Shown here: positions 10,190-19,002 of the stretch, in pieces
Layout: the number at the start of each line of letters is the position of its first letter
Numbering within the stretch: position 1 is the first letter of the stretch
Assembly: GCA_002307375.1 (NCBI GenBank)
Contig: NTJI01000001.1
Coordinates: 1,054,001 to 1,118,000 of the forward strand
Reading direction: 5' to 3'
Length of the DNA: 64,000 bases
Origin: Lysobacteraceae bacterium NML93-0399
GTDB taxonomy: Bacteria > Pseudomonadota > Gammaproteobacteria > Xanthomonadales > Xanthomonadaceae
Position numbers and translations under genes: made by a program
Notes under the pieces: model-generated
Databases searched by the model: none
What the model was told of the DNA's origin: nothing
The model's input: only the letters and a program-made list of their open reading frames with translations

Positions 10190-10197
10190 ATGCTTGA
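9775..10197 (+). CDS. S23-like four-helix-bundle protein (23S rRNA IVP family)
   Basis: The 140-residue product matches the four-helix-bundle family first described from 23S rRNA intervening sequences and related to the bAvd accessory proteins of retroelements. Diagnostic stretches are L-D-V-W-Q-D-A-M near residue 13, the [19 protein letters not shown] core near residues 42-60, and [15 protein letters not shown] near residue 70. I prefer GTG at 9775 over the TTG at 9772, and both overlap the left heptamer array. The last 13 residues are encoded by the right array and the first bases of accC. Function is unknown, with nucleic-acid binding likely by family. Confidence 0.85.
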   Translation: MDIIATPRPHERLDVWQDAMQLVEAVYRATASFPSDERLGLMAQMRRAAVSVPSNIAEGAARRSTSDYLRHLSFARGSLAELSTQLEIARRLGFHDSAADAELLDRTYARLNALIRSHERRIREPDVSSESPIPDPQSHA

Positions 10198-11557
10198 AAA
10201 AGTCGTCATCGCCAACCGGGGCGAGATCGCGCTGCGCATCCTGCGCGCGTGTCACACCCTCGGCATCCGCACGGTCGCGGTGCATTCCACCGTCGACCGC
10301 AACCTCAAGCACGTCGCCATGGCCGACGAGTCGGTGTGCATCGGTCCGCCGCCGTCGGGGCAGAGCTATCTCGACATGCCGGCGATCATCGCCGCGGCCG
10401 AGGTCACCGACGCGCAGGCCATCCATCCCGGTTACGGCTTTCTCAGCGAGAACGCCGATTTCGCCGAGCGTGTCGAGCAGTCGGGCTTCATCTTCATCGG
10501 ACCGAAGGCCGAGACCATCCGCCTGATGGGCGACAAGGTCGAGGCGATCCGCGCCATGAAGGACGCCGGCGTGCCGTGCGTGCCGGGCTCGGGAGGCCCG
10601 CTCGATGACGACGCGGCGACCAACGTGCGCATCGCGCGTGAGATCGGCTACCCGGTCATCGTCAAGGCCGCCGGCGGCGGCGGCGGGCGCGGCATGCGCG
10701 TGGTCCACACCGAGGCCGCGCTGGTCAACGCCATCGCCACGACCAAGCAGGAAGCCAAGGCCGCGTTCGGCAACGACATGGTCTACATGGAGAAGTTCCT
10801 CGAGAACCCGCGCCATGTGGAAATCCAGGTGCTGGCCGACGGCCAGGGCGGTGCGATCCATCTGGGCGAGCGCGACTGCTCGATGCAGCGCCGCCACCAG
10901 AAGGTCGTGGAAGAAGCGCCGGCACCGGGCATCAGCGAAGAGGCGCGTGCGGAGATCGGCAAGGTCTGCGTCGATGCCTGCATCCGTATCGGCTATCGCG
11001 GCGCGGGCACGTTCGAGTTCCTCTACGAGAACGGCCGCTTCTACTTCATTGAAATGAATACCCGCATCCAGGTCGAGCACCCGGTGACCGAGCTGGTGAC
11101 GGGCATCGACCTGGTGCGCGAGCAGCTGATGATCGCCTCGGGCCACAAGCTGTCGATCAAGCAGGAAGACGTGGTGCTGAGCGGGCATGCGATCGAATGC
11201 CGCATCAATGCCGAGGATCCGGAAACCTTCCTGCCCTCGCCCGGCACCATCCGCCACTTCCACGCGCCGGGCGGCCCCGGCGTGCGCGTCGATACGCACG
11301 TCTACGAAGGCTATGCGGTGCCGCCGAACTACGACTCGATGATCGGCAAGCTCATCGTGCACGGCCCGGACCGCGAGACTGCGATCTGCCGCATGCGCGT
11401 GGCGCTCAGCGAGATGGTCGTCGACGGCATCAAGACCAACATCCCGCTGCAGCAGCGGATCATGCGCGACCAGGGCTTCGCGGCCGGCGGCCAGAACATC
11501 CATTACCTGGAAAAGCGCTTGGCCGAACGCAAGAACAAGACGCTGGCGATCGGCTGA
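10190..11557 (+). CDS. accC: Biotin carboxylase subunit of acetyl-CoA carboxylase
   Basis: AccC uses ATP and bicarbonate to carboxylate the biotin on AccB. The 455-residue product has the biotin carboxylase N-domain ([10 protein letters not shown] at residues 5-14) and the ATP-grasp glycine loop (G-G-G-G-G-R-G-M near residue 163). It also has [10 protein letters not shown] near residue 288 and the C-terminal domain. The ATG at 10190 directly follows the right heptamer array, so the usual Shine-Dalgarno position holds CAATCCC. The upstream S23-like frame ends 8 bases inside accC, so accC may depend on coupled re-initiation. Confidence 0.97.
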   Translation: MLEKVVIANRGEIALRILRACHTLGIRTVAVHSTVDRNLKHVAMADESVCIGPPPSGQSYLDMPAIIAAAEVTDAQAIHPGYGFLSENADFAERVEQSGFIFIGPKAETIRLMGDKVEAIRAMKDAGVPCVPGSGGPLDDDAATNVRIAREIGYPVIVKAAGGGGGRGMRVVHTEAALVNAIATTKQEAKAAFGNDMVYMEKFLENPRHVEIQVLADGQGGAIHLGERDCSMQRRHQKVVEEAPAPGISEEARAEIGKVCVDACIRIGYRGAGTFEFLYENGRFYFIEMNTRIQVEHPVTELVTGIDLVREQLMIASGHKLSIKQEDVVLSGHAIECRINAEDPETFLPSPGTIRHFHAPGGPGVRVDTHVYEGYAVPPNYDSMIGKLIVHGPDRETAICRMRVALSEMVVDGIKTNIPLQQRIMRDQGFAAGGQNIHYLEKRLAERKNKTLAIG

Positions 11558-11564
11558 CCGACGC

Positions 11565-11608
11565 CCCGACCGCGCGGCGGCTGACCCGGGTCAGCCCTCG
11601 CGGTCGGG
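11565..11608. terminator. Nested hairpin between convergent accC and an exported-protein gene
   Basis: A perfect 18 bp palindrome (GGCTGACCCGGGTCAGCC, 11579-11596) is enclosed by a second inverted repeat, CCCGACCGCG (11565-11574) and CGCGGTCGGG (11599-11608). It lies at the convergent gene ends, so it could terminate both ways, although neither side has a clear T-run. Confidence 0.5.
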
Positions 11609-12100
11609 CAAGGCGCGGCGCAAGGCCGCGTCGAGGGTGATCGGGCGTGCCCAGCGGTCGAAGCTCGACACCACGCCTTGGCGCACACGCGCGAACGGCG
11701 CGGTGTCGGGGCCGGCTTCGAGCCGTGCGAGCACCTCTGCCCAACCGCCCGCCGGATCGAAGCGCCATTCACCGACCACGTCGCGGCAGGGGCGGCCGAT
11801 GGCCTGCGCAGCCGCGCAGGCGAGGTAGACGTCCGCCGGACGGCCGCCGGCATCGAGCAGCTCGGTGACGAAGGCTCGCGGCGCGCCCTGGTAGCGCACC
11901 AGTTCGTCGATGAAGGCGCCGCGGTAGCGCCCGGCGTAGGTGTTGATGTCGGTCAGCCAGGTGTCGAGCCAGGCATCGCCGGTCGCCATCGTCCAGACGG
12001 CGGGCGTGGCCGCCGGTGCAGGCGCATCGTCCGCGTCCTGCGCCCACGCGGGCGCGACGATGGCGAGCAGCGCAGGCAGGACGACGAAACGGAAGGACAT
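11591..12100 (-). CDS. Exported protein of unknown function
   Basis: The 169-residue product starts with a Sec signal peptide ending near residue 20 (A-W-A-Q). A short Asp/Ala/Pro-rich segment follows, then a folded domain with two conserved-looking cysteines (L-A-C-A-A-A and R-P-C-R-D near residues 113-124). The sequence has the look of a periplasmic protein with one disulfide. I do not recognise a family beyond similarity to xanthomonad hypothetical proteins. The ATG at 12100 has a CAGGAG ribosome-binding site. It converges with accC and shares the end hairpin. Confidence 0.75.
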   Translation of the reverse strand: MSFRFVVLPALLAIVAPAWAQDADDAPAPAATPAVWTMATGDAWLDTWLTDINTYAGRYRGAFIDELVRYQGAPRAFVTELLDAGGRPADVYLACAAAQAIGRPCRDVVGEWRFDPAGGWAEVLARLEAGPDTAPFARVRQGVVSSFDRWARPITLDAALRRALPDREG

Positions 12101-12231
12101 GCGGAAGGCTCCTGGACTGACCGGGTACGCCGTCGCGCGCCGCGGCTCAGATGTGCGAGCGGAAGACCAACACGTGCCCGCGACGCGCGGCGTCCGACCA
12201 TACCCCAGCCACGCAACCGGAGGACAGCCTC

Positions 12232-12429
12232 ATGACCACCTCACGCACGCATGCGGAACACCGCCCGCGCCGCTATTGGCTGTGGGGCATCGCCGCGGCG
12301 GTGCTGGCAGTGGCGCTGGGCGCCTGGTGGCTGGCGCTGGACCGCTTCGCGACGCAGATCGGCCTGGACGCCGAAAGCACGATGCGCGAGTTGCCGCGCG
12401 ATGCCGACACCCGCCATCGCAGCGACTGA
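12232..12429 (+). CDS. Small single-pass membrane protein
   Basis: The 65-residue product has a basic N-terminus rich in His and Arg, one transmembrane segment at about residues 18-40 and a short charged C-terminal tail. The ATG at 12232 is chosen because a strong GGAGGA lies at 12220-12225. The frame is open upstream but has no ribosome-binding site there. Function is unknown. It is transcribed divergently from the exported-protein gene ending at 12100. Confidence 0.6.
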   Translation: MTTSRTHAEHRPRRYWLWGIAAAVLAVALGAWWLALDRFATQIGLDAESTMRELPRDADTRHRSD

Positions 12430-12433
12430 ACCC

Positions 12434-12868
12434 TCAACGCGCGGCGATCACCAGCGTGCCGGGACGCCCGCCGCGCTGCCACCAGTCGCCGGTGGCGGTC
12501 ACGCGCAAGGCGATGGCGCCCTTGCGCATCGCCAAGTCGCCGCCGACATCGCCCTCGGCCACGTAGGCGCCGATCACGTCGCGGGGATCCTCGACGCCGC
12601 TGAAGCTCGCAGCGCCCGCATCGATCCGCAGCGCATCGCCATCCGCCTTGACGCTCACGCGCACCGGCAGGCGGCGCCCGTCCTCACAACGCAACTCGCC
12701 CGCCCCGCGGGCGGTGCGGTGCTGCACCGACCATTGACCAGCCGAGAACTGCAGCTCGCAGCGCATCGGCTCGGCCGCGACCACCGGCACGCTGGCCGCC
12801 GCAAAGATGCAGCACATCACGAGCATCACGGAGCGGCATGCCGACATTCGGGGCTGGAATCGGAGCAT
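12434..12868 (-). CDS. Exported protein of unknown function
   Basis: The 144-residue product contains a hydrophobic signal sequence (about residues 12-32). A beta-rich domain of about 110 residues follows with a cysteine pair (M-R-C-E-L and L-R-C-E-D near residues 36-60), so a periplasmic location with a disulfide is likely. An internal ATG at 12847 would give a more typical signal peptide and may be the true start. No known domain was recognised. Its stop lies 4 bases past that of the convergent small membrane protein gene. Confidence 0.65.
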   Translation of the reverse strand: MLRFQPRMSACRSVMLVMCCIFAAASVPVVAAEPMRCELQFSAGQWSVQHRTARGAGELRCEDGRRLPVRVSVKADGDALRIDAGAASFSGVEDPRDVIGAYVAEGDVGGDLAMRKGAIALRVTATGDWWQRGGRPGTLVIAAR

Positions 12869-12944
12869 CCGCCGACGCTAACAGAAACGCGCCGCGGTCG
12901 AGTGACTGCGGCGCGATGAAGACAGACATCCGGAATCGGAAGGA

Positions 12945-13358
12945 TCAGCGCCAGCGGCGGTCGCGCGAGCGGTCCTGGCGGGGGTCGTAGTACTGCACGG
13001 TGCAGCGGCCGCGACGATCGCAGGACTCACGGCGGACCTGCTGCTTGTTGCGCCAGCCGTGCGCCGGCGCATGACGCGGCGGGCCGTTGCGGTGGTAACG
13101 CGCGTCGTAGTGGCGCGGCGCCATGCGGTAGTAGGTGGGGCGCCCGCGATGATCGTAGGACACGCGCAGCCGGTCATTGGAGTGGCCGCGGTAGTAGGGC
13201 TGGTTGCCACGCAGGACCACGTCGGCGACGTCGACGATGACGCGCACCAGGTCGTCGTTGGACTGGGCATGGGCCGGGGCCGGCGCAATTGCGGCGGCGC
13301 CCAGGCCGAGGGCGAGCAGCCCGGGTGCGAGCCAGCGGGTGAAGGCAAGTGTGGTCAT
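12945..13358 (-). CDS. Basic, Arg/Tyr/His-rich exported protein
   Basis: The 137-residue precursor has a clear Sec signal peptide cleaved after about residue 31 (A-H-A-Q). A helical stretch with D-D-L-V-R-V-I-V-D-V follows, then a strongly basic tail rich in Arg, Tyr, His and Asn with two cysteines (E-S-C-D-R-R-G-R-C). The start has a good AGAGGAG ribosome-binding site. Proteins of this composition are common in xanthomonads and have no known function. The positive charge suggests binding to envelope polyanions, which is only a guess. Confidence 0.75.
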   Translation of the reverse strand: MTTLAFTRWLAPGLLALGLGAAAIAPAPAHAQSNDDLVRVIVDVADVVLRGNQPYYRGHSNDRLRVSYDHRGRPTYYRMAPRHYDARYHRNGPPRHAPAHGWRNKQQVRRESCDRRGRCTVQYYDPRQDRSRDRRWR

Positions 13359-13533
13359 GGCGTCTCCTCTATCAGCCGCACGGTCGCGGCCCGATGCGTC
13401 GACGATGGCGCACGCGAAATGAACACGCGTGCAATTTCACCGGTGGCGCGCATCCTGCGCCGGATGCGTACGGAATCGGTTCAAACTGTAACCGCTTACT
13501 GCAATTGCAAGCGTTTCCAGCAGCCCGGCGGCC

Positions 13534-14262
13534 TCAGCCTGCGCCGCCGGCGCGCGCGACGAGCATCCCCACCGCAGCGGGCAAGGCCTCGGGCGTTTCA
13601 ACCACACACATGCGCTCGAATCCCACGTCGATGGTGGCCTGCGTCTCGTGCGCCCAGGTCGTGCGATAGGGCATGTGCACGCCCCAGCCGCCGAGCGCGA
13701 GCACGGGCGCGATGTCCGAACGCAGCGAATTGCCGATCATCAGGAATTCGGTGGGGCCGGCTTCGAATTCCGACAGCACGCGCGCATAGGTCGGCGTGTC
13801 CTTCTCGCTGACGATCTCGATGCGCCGGAACAGATCGGACATGCCCGAGTCGCGCACCTTGGCTTCCTGGTGGAACAGATCGCCCTTGGTGATCAGCACC
13901 ACCTCGTAGCGCGCGGCGATCGCCTCGACCGCGCTGCGGATGCCCGGCAGCAGCTCCACCGGGTGGCGCAGCAGTCCTTTGGCCAGTTCGACGATGCGGT
14001 GCAGATCGAGTGCGGCGATACGGCCACCGGTGATCTGCGTGGCCGATTCGATCATCGACAGCGCCATGCCTTTCACGCCGTAACCGAAGACCGCGATGTT
14101 CGCCGTCTCCACCGCGTACAGCGCGTCGAGCACCCGCACGTCGGCCAGGTCCACATAGCGACCGACGATGCGCTCGAATTCGAGTTGCGCCTCGTCAAAG
14201 TAGTCCTGGCTGCGCCAGAGCGTGTCGTCGGCATCGAAACCGACCAGTCGGATCTGCGTCAT
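13534..14262 (-). CDS. HAD-superfamily hydrolase
   Basis: This is a cytoplasmic phosphatase-like enzyme of the haloacid dehalogenase superfamily. The 242-residue product has motif I D-A-D-D-T-L-W at residues 8-14 with both aspartates, motif II V-L-I-T-K-G-D near residue 125 and motif III/IV G-N-S-L-R-S-D near residue 175. A helical cap lies between motifs I and II. The ATG at 14262 places motif I at the usual distance from the start, whereas the longer open frame upstream is arginine-rich and unlikely. The substrate is unknown. Confidence 0.88.
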   Translation of the reverse strand: MTQIRLVGFDADDTLWRSQDYFDEAQLEFERIVGRYVDLADVRVLDALYAVETANIAVFGYGVKGMALSMIESATQITGGRIAALDLHRIVELAKGLLRHPVELLPGIRSAVEAIAARYEVVLITKGDLFHQEAKVRDSGMSDLFRRIEIVSEKDTPTYARVLSEFEAGPTEFLMIGNSLRSDIAPVLALGGWGVHMPYRTTWAHETQATIDVGFERMCVVETPEALPAAVGMLVARAGGAG

Positions 14263-14327
14263 CGGCCGATTATGCGCGCACCAAGCGCGCACGGTGGTTC
14301 GGCCTTTCCCGCGCGCGAATACGAAGA

Positions 14328-14351
14328 AGGGACGGCCCGAAGACCGTCCCT
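14328..14351 (-). terminator. Hairpin downstream of the EF-hand gene
   Basis: On the minus strand AGGGACGG, an 8-base loop and CCGTCCCT are followed by TCTTCG, 29 bases past the EF-hand stop codon. The tail is only partly T-rich. Confidence 0.6.
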
Positions 14352-14379
14352 CCATGACGCGTTTGCTGCGATGTGCCGA

Positions 14380-14772
14380 TCAGTTGCCGGCAGCGCCTGC
14401 GCCCGCGGCCTGACGGTTCACGTAGTCGCGATATTCCTCGGGCGTGATGAAGCCGTCACCGTCGGCATCGACCTCGTCGAACACCTGGCCCAGACCTTCG
14501 AGGCCTGCGGCTTCAGCGCGGCTGAGCCTGCCGTCACCATCGGTGTCCAGGTCCGCCCAGGTGACCTGACCCTGCTGCGCCTGCGGCGCATCCGCCGTGG
14601 CGTCCTGCGCGTAGTCCTGTGTAGTCGTGGTCGGGGTGGTCGCGTCCTGCATCGAAGACGAGGTCGGCGGCACTTGCGTGGTCGCAGCGGGGTCCTGGGC
14701 GAAGGCCATCGGGGTGGCCATGGCGACACCGAGGGCCAGGGCAGCAATCAGCGGCTTGCGTGCGTTCTTCAT
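14380..14772 (-). CDS. Exported EF-hand calcium-binding protein
   Basis: The 130-residue precursor has a signal peptide (to about residue 25, M-A-F-A-Q), a Thr/Gln/Asp-rich linker and a C-terminal pair of EF-hand loops. The loops are D-T-D-G-D-G-R-L-S-R-A-E and D-A-D-G-D-G-F-I-T-P-E-E, each with Asp or equivalent at positions 1, 3, 5 and 12. It probably binds calcium in the periplasm or outside the cell. The ATG at 14772 follows a strong AAGGAG. An ATG 24 bases upstream is in frame but lacks this site. Confidence 0.88.
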   Translation of the reverse strand: MKNARKPLIAALALGVAMATPMAFAQDPAATTQVPPTSSSMQDATTPTTTTQDYAQDATADAPQAQQGQVTWADLDTDGDGRLSRAEAAGLEGLGQVFDEVDADGDGFITPEEYRDYVNRQAAGAGAAGN

Positions 14773-15180
14773 GCGGGTCTTCTCCTTGGGTTGCATCGGG
14801 ATACGTCAATCGTGATGTGGTGCATGTCGCGCGGGCTGGTGTTTCATCCTCGTCGTGGATACCGCACGGAAGTCACCTTGCCGATGGGCGAATGAACCGT
14901 CGCGGGTCCGCGACGTGCCCGCCTTACACACGCTTAACCCGCCGCGCGGAGTGAGCCGTTACCCGGTTCGTTGTCGACACGTGAACAGGCAGCGCTCGAT
15001 GCCGCCACGGACGCATCGACGCATCCACGCCTGCTCACGGCTCGGTCGCGCCGCGCGGTACAAACCGGCTGAATCGAACACAACGTTTACGCTTCGCGCG
15101 CTTGCAGACGACGCCGCGAGCGCCACCCGACCCTGTGCGACACTCCCGGCCTTCCGCCAAAACAGTTCCTGGAGCGCCGC
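14773..15180. other. Gene-free divergent intergenic region
   Basis: About 400 bases separate the EF-hand gene (minus) from the dehydrogenase gene (plus). I see no convincing frame, repeat or RNA gene. The part near 15080 (AACACAACGTTTACGC) is the most AT-rich and may hold promoter elements. Confidence 0.4.
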
Positions 15181-16386
15181 ATGCACCCTTCGCGACCCCT
15201 CGTTCTCACCACGCTCGCCGCATCCCTGCTCTGGCTTTCGGGTTGCGACGGCAATGCCGCCAATGGCGCAGCCGCCTCATCTGCTGACGGCGGCACGCAG
15301 GCCTCGGCCGAAACCCAGGCCGACGACGGCGCGACGCCCGGCGATGCGATCGAAGGTCTGCCGTTCGCCAGCAGCGCGGTTGCGACGTTCGACGAGCCCT
15401 GGGCGATCGGCTTCCTGCCAGACGGCAACGTGCTGATCACCGAGAAGCGCGGCGTGCTCAAGCACGTGACATTGCCCGGCGGCGAAGTCCGCGAGATCTC
15501 CGGTGCACCCGAGGTCGGCTACGGCGGCCAGGGCGGCCTGGGCGACGTCAAACCGCATCCGCAGTTCGCACAGAACGGCATCGTCTACCTCAGCTATGCC
15601 GAGGACGGCGAAGGCGGTCGCGGCGCCGCGGTGACGCGCGCGCGCCTGGATCTCGATGCCGGCGCGCTGCAGGACGCTTCGGTAATCTGGCGTCAGGTGC
15701 CCAAGGTCAGCGGCAACGGCCATTACGGTCACCGCATCGCGTTCGATGGCGACGGCATGCTGTGGATTTCCTCGGGCGATCGTCAGAAGTTCGACCCCGC
15801 GCAGGACATGCAGTCGAGCATGGGCAAGATGCTGCGCCTCAACGACGATGGCAGCGTGCCCGACGACAACCCGTTCGCCGGCAAGGGCGAGGTGGCCTCG
15901 CAGGTGTGGTCGCTCGGCCATCGCAATCCGCTCGGCATCGCCTTCGACGCGCAGGGCCGCCTGTGGAACAGCGAAATGGGTCCGGCCGGCGGTGACGAAC
16001 TCAACCTGGTCAAGCGCGGCGCCAACTACGGCTATCCGATCGTCTCCAATGGCGACCACTACGACGGCCGGCCGATTCCCGACCACGACACGCGCCCCGA
16101 GTTCGAGAAGCCGGCGATCACCTGGACGCCGGTCATCTCGCCGTCGAGCCTGATGTTCTACAGCGGCACGCTGTTCCCCGAATGGACCGGCAACGCCTTC
16201 ATCGGCGGCCTGTCGGGCCAGACGCTGGTACGCGTGGAAATCGATGGCGAATCCGCGCGCGAGGTCGAGCGGTTCGCGATGGGGGGCCGCATCCGCGACG
16301 TCGCACAGGGGCCGGACGGCGCGCTGTACGTCATCGAGGACGGCAAGGGCGGCCGCCTGATCCGTCTGACGCCGCGCGAGGGCTGA
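15181..16386 (+). CDS. PQQ-dependent sugar dehydrogenase-like lipoprotein
   Basis: This is a soluble-type aldose (glucose/sorbosone) dehydrogenase-like six-bladed beta-propeller. The 401-residue precursor has a lipoprotein signal with lipobox L-S-G-C (Cys at residue 23), then about 35 Ala/Asp/Ser-rich spacer residues, then the propeller. Family motifs include [27 protein letters not shown] and G-G-D-E-L-N. It would oxidise sugars in the periplasm, passing electrons to the respiratory chain. No PQQ biosynthesis genes are in the window. A related gene without lipobox lies at 27817. Confidence 0.88.
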   Translation: MHPSRPLVLTTLAASLLWLSGCDGNAANGAAASSADGGTQASAETQADDGATPGDAIEGLPFASSAVATFDEPWAIGFLPDGNVLITEKRGVLKHVTLPGGEVREISGAPEVGYGGQGGLGDVKPHPQFAQNGIVYLSYAEDGEGGRGAAVTRARLDLDAGALQDASVIWRQVPKVSGNGHYGHRIAFDGDGMLWISSGDRQKFDPAQDMQSSMGKMLRLNDDGSVPDDNPFAGKGEVASQVWSLGHRNPLGIAFDAQGRLWNSEMGPAGGDELNLVKRGANYGYPIVSNGDHYDGRPIPDHDTRPEFEKPAITWTPVISPSSLMFYSGTLFPEWTGNAFIGGLSGQTLVRVEIDGESAREVERFAMGGRIRDVAQGPDGALYVIEDGKGGRLIRLTPREG

Positions 16387-16405
16387 CCGGCGCACGCGTC
16401 GCAGC

Positions 16406-16439
16406 GAAGGCCGCGGTTCGCCGCGGCCTTCTTCGTTTT
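16406..16439 (+). terminator. Rho-independent terminator of the dehydrogenase gene
   Basis: An 11 bp perfect stem (GAAGGCCGCGG, loop TTCG, CCGCGGCCTTC) followed by TTCGTTTT starts 19 bases past the stop. Confidence 0.88.
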
Positions 16440-16540
16440 CGCCTCACCTACCGATCCGCACAGCGGTGACGCGCGTTGCAGGGGCTGCAGCCGCGCTTGC
16501 GACGTCGACGCGCAGCGCGACAGGGCGCGAGCGCACCCGA

Positions 16541-17329
16541 TCAGATGGCAGGCCGCTCCACCGGATGGCCCATCGCCGCCCGGTAGCGCAGGTACAGCGC
16601 CTGCACCTTGTCGATGTAGGCGCGTGTTTCCGCGTACGGCGGCACGCCGTCGAACCGGGCGACGGTCCCGATGCCCGCGTTGTAGGCGGCCAGGGCACGG
16701 GTGCGGTCACCGTCGTAACGTCGCAGCAGGCTGCGCAAGTGCCGGGCGCCGGCGCGAATCGACTCGGCCGGCGCATGGGGATCCACCACGCCGTAGTCGG
16801 CGATGACGTCGGGCATCAATTGCATCACCCCGCGCGCGCCCTTGGGCGAAACCGCATCGGCATCGAAACCGCTCTCGGCATGGGCAATCGCCCGCAGCCA
16901 GGCCTCGTCCAGGCCGAAGGCTTTCGCGTTCGCCGCGAACAGGGCCGAGTGCGGCGCGAGCTGCGGCGTGCCGACGTTGCCCAGCCCTTCATGCGCCGGC
17001 TCGCCGGGCGGCGTGTGCACGGTGAAGCGCAGGTACTCGCGTGACCCCGGCAGCCGACGGGTGCCGTAGACCAGGGCGCCGTCCTGTTCGCGTTCGTAGA
17101 GCACGCCGCTGAAGACGCCCATCGCGCCCCACAGGTTCGGCGTCTGCACGGCATCGTCGGGAACCTCGCGTGCCTCGCATTTCGAGCCCGGCTCGGGCGC
17201 GGTCGACAGGCTCACCGTCCCGCCCTGTACGCAGCGCCAGACCACACGCGCCTGCGCCGGCAACGCCAATGCGAGGGCCAGCCCCAGCAGGACCGGCAGA
17301 TGCCAGGGCGAAGCACGGAGACTGTTCAT
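16541..17329 (-). CDS. Lytic transglycosylase (SLT domain)
   Basis: This enzyme cleaves peptidoglycan between MurNAc and GlcNAc with anhydro-MurNAc formation. The 262-residue precursor has a signal sequence (about 1-27) and a roughly 90-residue N-terminal part with a cysteine pair. The C-terminal SLT domain contains A-H-A-E-S-G-F (catalytic Glu), S-P-K-G-A-R-G-V-M-Q-L-M-P and A-Y-N-A-G. The ATG at 17329 is chosen because the signal peptide begins there and the open frame further upstream is arginine-rich. It is divergent from apt. Confidence 0.92.
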   Translation of the reverse strand: MNSLRASPWHLPVLLGLALALALPAQARVVWRCVQGGTVSLSTAPEPGSKCEAREVPDDAVQTPNLWGAMGVFSGVLYEREQDGALVYGTRRLPGSREYLRFTVHTPPGEPAHEGLGNVGTPQLAPHSALFAANAKAFGLDEAWLRAIAHAESGFDADAVSPKGARGVMQLMPDVIADYGVVDPHAPAESIRAGARHLRSLLRRYDGDRTRALAAYNAGIGTVARFDGVPPYAETRAYIDKVQALYLRYRAAMGHPVERPAI

Positions 17330-17433
17330 GACGACGCCCAGGGAAACCGCAGCGGACATACGCCGCAAACGGTGAACATTGTGTCGGCGGCGGCCTGCGG
17401 CGATGATCGTCGCCCGCCGCACGAGCCTGCCCG

Positions 17434-17952
17434 ATGCCCCATTGGTCGTCGTTGATCCGGGAAGTCCCGGACTTTCCCAAACCCCGCATCGTCTTCAAGG
17501 ACATCACGCCCGTCCTCGCCGATGCACGGGGACTGGCCGATGCCATCGACGCGATGGCCGCCCCCTGGCGTGACGCGGTGCCCGACGCGTTCGTCGGCAT
17601 CGAGTCGCGCGGCTTCATCTTCGCTGCCGCGCTGGCCCAGGCGCTGGGCGCGGGTTTCGTCCCCGTGCGCAAGCCCGGCAAGCTGCCGGCGCGCACGATC
17701 GCATCCGACTACGCGCTCGAATACGGCAGCGACCGCCTGGAAATGCACGCCGATGCATTGCCGGCCGGCGCGCGCGTGGTACTGGTCGACGATGTGCTGG
17801 CGACCGGCGGCACCCTGCGCGCGGCGCTGTCACTGGCACAACGCCAGGGCGCGACGGTGGTGGGCGCGACCGTGCTGGTCGAGCTGCCGGCGCTCGCCGG
17901 TCGTGAACGCTGGGATGCCGGCATCCCTTTGCACGTCGCGCTGCAGGGCTGA
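17434..17952 (+). CDS. apt: Adenine phosphoribosyltransferase
   Basis: Apt salvages adenine with PRPP to form AMP in the cytoplasm. The 172-residue product has the family length, the N-terminal [11 protein letters not shown] and [10 protein letters not shown] stretches, and the PRPP-binding [12 protein letters not shown] at about residues 116-127. The ATG at 17434 agrees with homologues. The next gene follows closely on the same strand and may be cotranscribed. Confidence 0.96.
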   Translation: MPHWSSLIREVPDFPKPRIVFKDITPVLADARGLADAIDAMAAPWRDAVPDAFVGIESRGFIFAAALAQALGAGFVPVRKPGKLPARTIASDYALEYGSDRLEMHADALPAGARVVLVDDVLATGGTLRAALSLAQRQGATVVGATVLVELPALAGRERWDAGIPLHVALQG

Positions 17953-18003
17953 GTCACGCGGCGCTTGTCGCCGCGTCCACCGCCTGACGCGCACCGTGCG
18001 CAC

Positions 18004-18495
18004 ATGCGCGAAGACCGCACACAGGTCGAACACCGGGTGCTCGGCCCGAACGGCTGGATGCCGAACAATCCACAGCTCGCAGTGCGCATCTATCGCGATC
18101 TGCGGACCGCACATGGGCGGCGCATGGACGCGGCGGATTTCGAACGGCGCTTCGACGCGAATGGCTGGCCGCCGGACTGGCGCGGGGGCGTGTACGACTT
18201 CCATCACTACCATTCGACCGCGCACGAGGTGCTGGGCGTGTTCTCCGGTCGCGCGCGACTGGAGCTGGGCGGCGAGGACGGTCTGCTGCTGACCGTGGAA
18301 GCGGGCGACGCGCTGCTGCTGCCAGCCGGTACCGGACATCTCTGCGTGGACGCGACGGATTTCCGCGTCGTCGGCGCCTACCCGGCCGGGCAGGTGTGGG
18401 ACATCTGCCGGCAGGCATCAGACGCCGCGACGCTGGCGCGGATCCGCACGTTGGCGGCCCCCGAACGCGATCCGATCGACGGCGCGCCGTTCTGA
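18004..18495 (+). CDS. Cupin-fold protein
   Basis: The 163-residue product is a small single-domain cupin. It has the metal-ligand pattern in F-H-H-Y-H-S-T-A-H-E-V-L near residue 62 and a second motif in L-L-P-A-G-T-G-H near residue 100. The N-terminus (G-W-M-P-N-N-P) resembles a family of proteobacterial cupins sometimes called double-stranded beta-helix proteins. The ATG at 18004 is preferred over the upstream TTG at 17965. The substrate is unknown. It follows apt by 51 bases. Confidence 0.82.
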   Translation: MREDRTQVEHRVLGPNGWMPNNPQLAVRIYRDLRTAHGRRMDAADFERRFDANGWPPDWRGGVYDFHHYHSTAHEVLGVFSGRARLELGGEDGLLLTVEAGDALLLPAGTGHLCVDATDFRVVGAYPAGQVWDICRQASDAATLARIRTLAAPERDPIDGAPF

Positions 18496-18508
18496 AACGC
18501 GCCGCCGA

Positions 18509-18943
18509 TCAGGGCGTCGCGGCCGAGCGCCGCTTGGCTTCTTCCAGCAGAGATGCGAAGCGCGCCTTGCGCAGCTCGTCGCCGAGCGTCGCGCACTGCG
18601 GACCCACCGGCCGTTCCGCCAACTGGGTGCGCATGGTCTGGGCGACCTGGTCGAACTGCGCATCGAAGGCCGCTACCGCAGCCTTGAACTCGTCCGAATC
18701 GGGCGTGTCGGCACGCGCGGCGACATAGTCGGGATTGTTGATGCGAAATTGCGCCACGCCGGTATCGATCGCCTGCGTACCGGTGGGGTCCTGGGCGCAG
18801 TATTCGCGGAACACCGCGACCTGGCGATCGAATACGTGCGCGCCGAGGTAGGCGGACTGGGCGTCGGTCAACGCCGTCTGGGCGTGGAGCGGAAGCGCGG
18901 CGGCAAGCAGCAGCAGCGGCAGTGCGGCGCGTGGGATCGACAT
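18509..18943 (-). CDS. Exported protein of unknown function
   Basis: The 144-residue precursor has a typical signal peptide (M-S-I-P-R, then a Leu/Ala-rich core, cleavage after A-L-P-L-H-A near residue 21). An alpha-helical mature domain of about 120 residues follows with one cysteine in the middle (E-Y-C-A-Q) and one later (P-Q-C-A-T). It is probably periplasmic. I recognise no named family. The ATG at 18943 is chosen because the signal peptide starts there. It converges with the cupin gene. Confidence 0.7.
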   Translation of the reverse strand: MSIPRAALPLLLLAAALPLHAQTALTDAQSAYLGAHVFDRQVAVFREYCAQDPTGTQAIDTGVAQFRINNPDYVAARADTPDSDEFKAAVAAFDAQFDQVAQTMRTQLAERPVGPQCATLGDELRKARFASLLEEAKRRSAATP

Positions 18944-19002
18944 GGCGGTGTCCGGGGGCGTTGATGGATGGCCACGATAGACCCGGCGCGTGAGCGCGCC
19001 GT

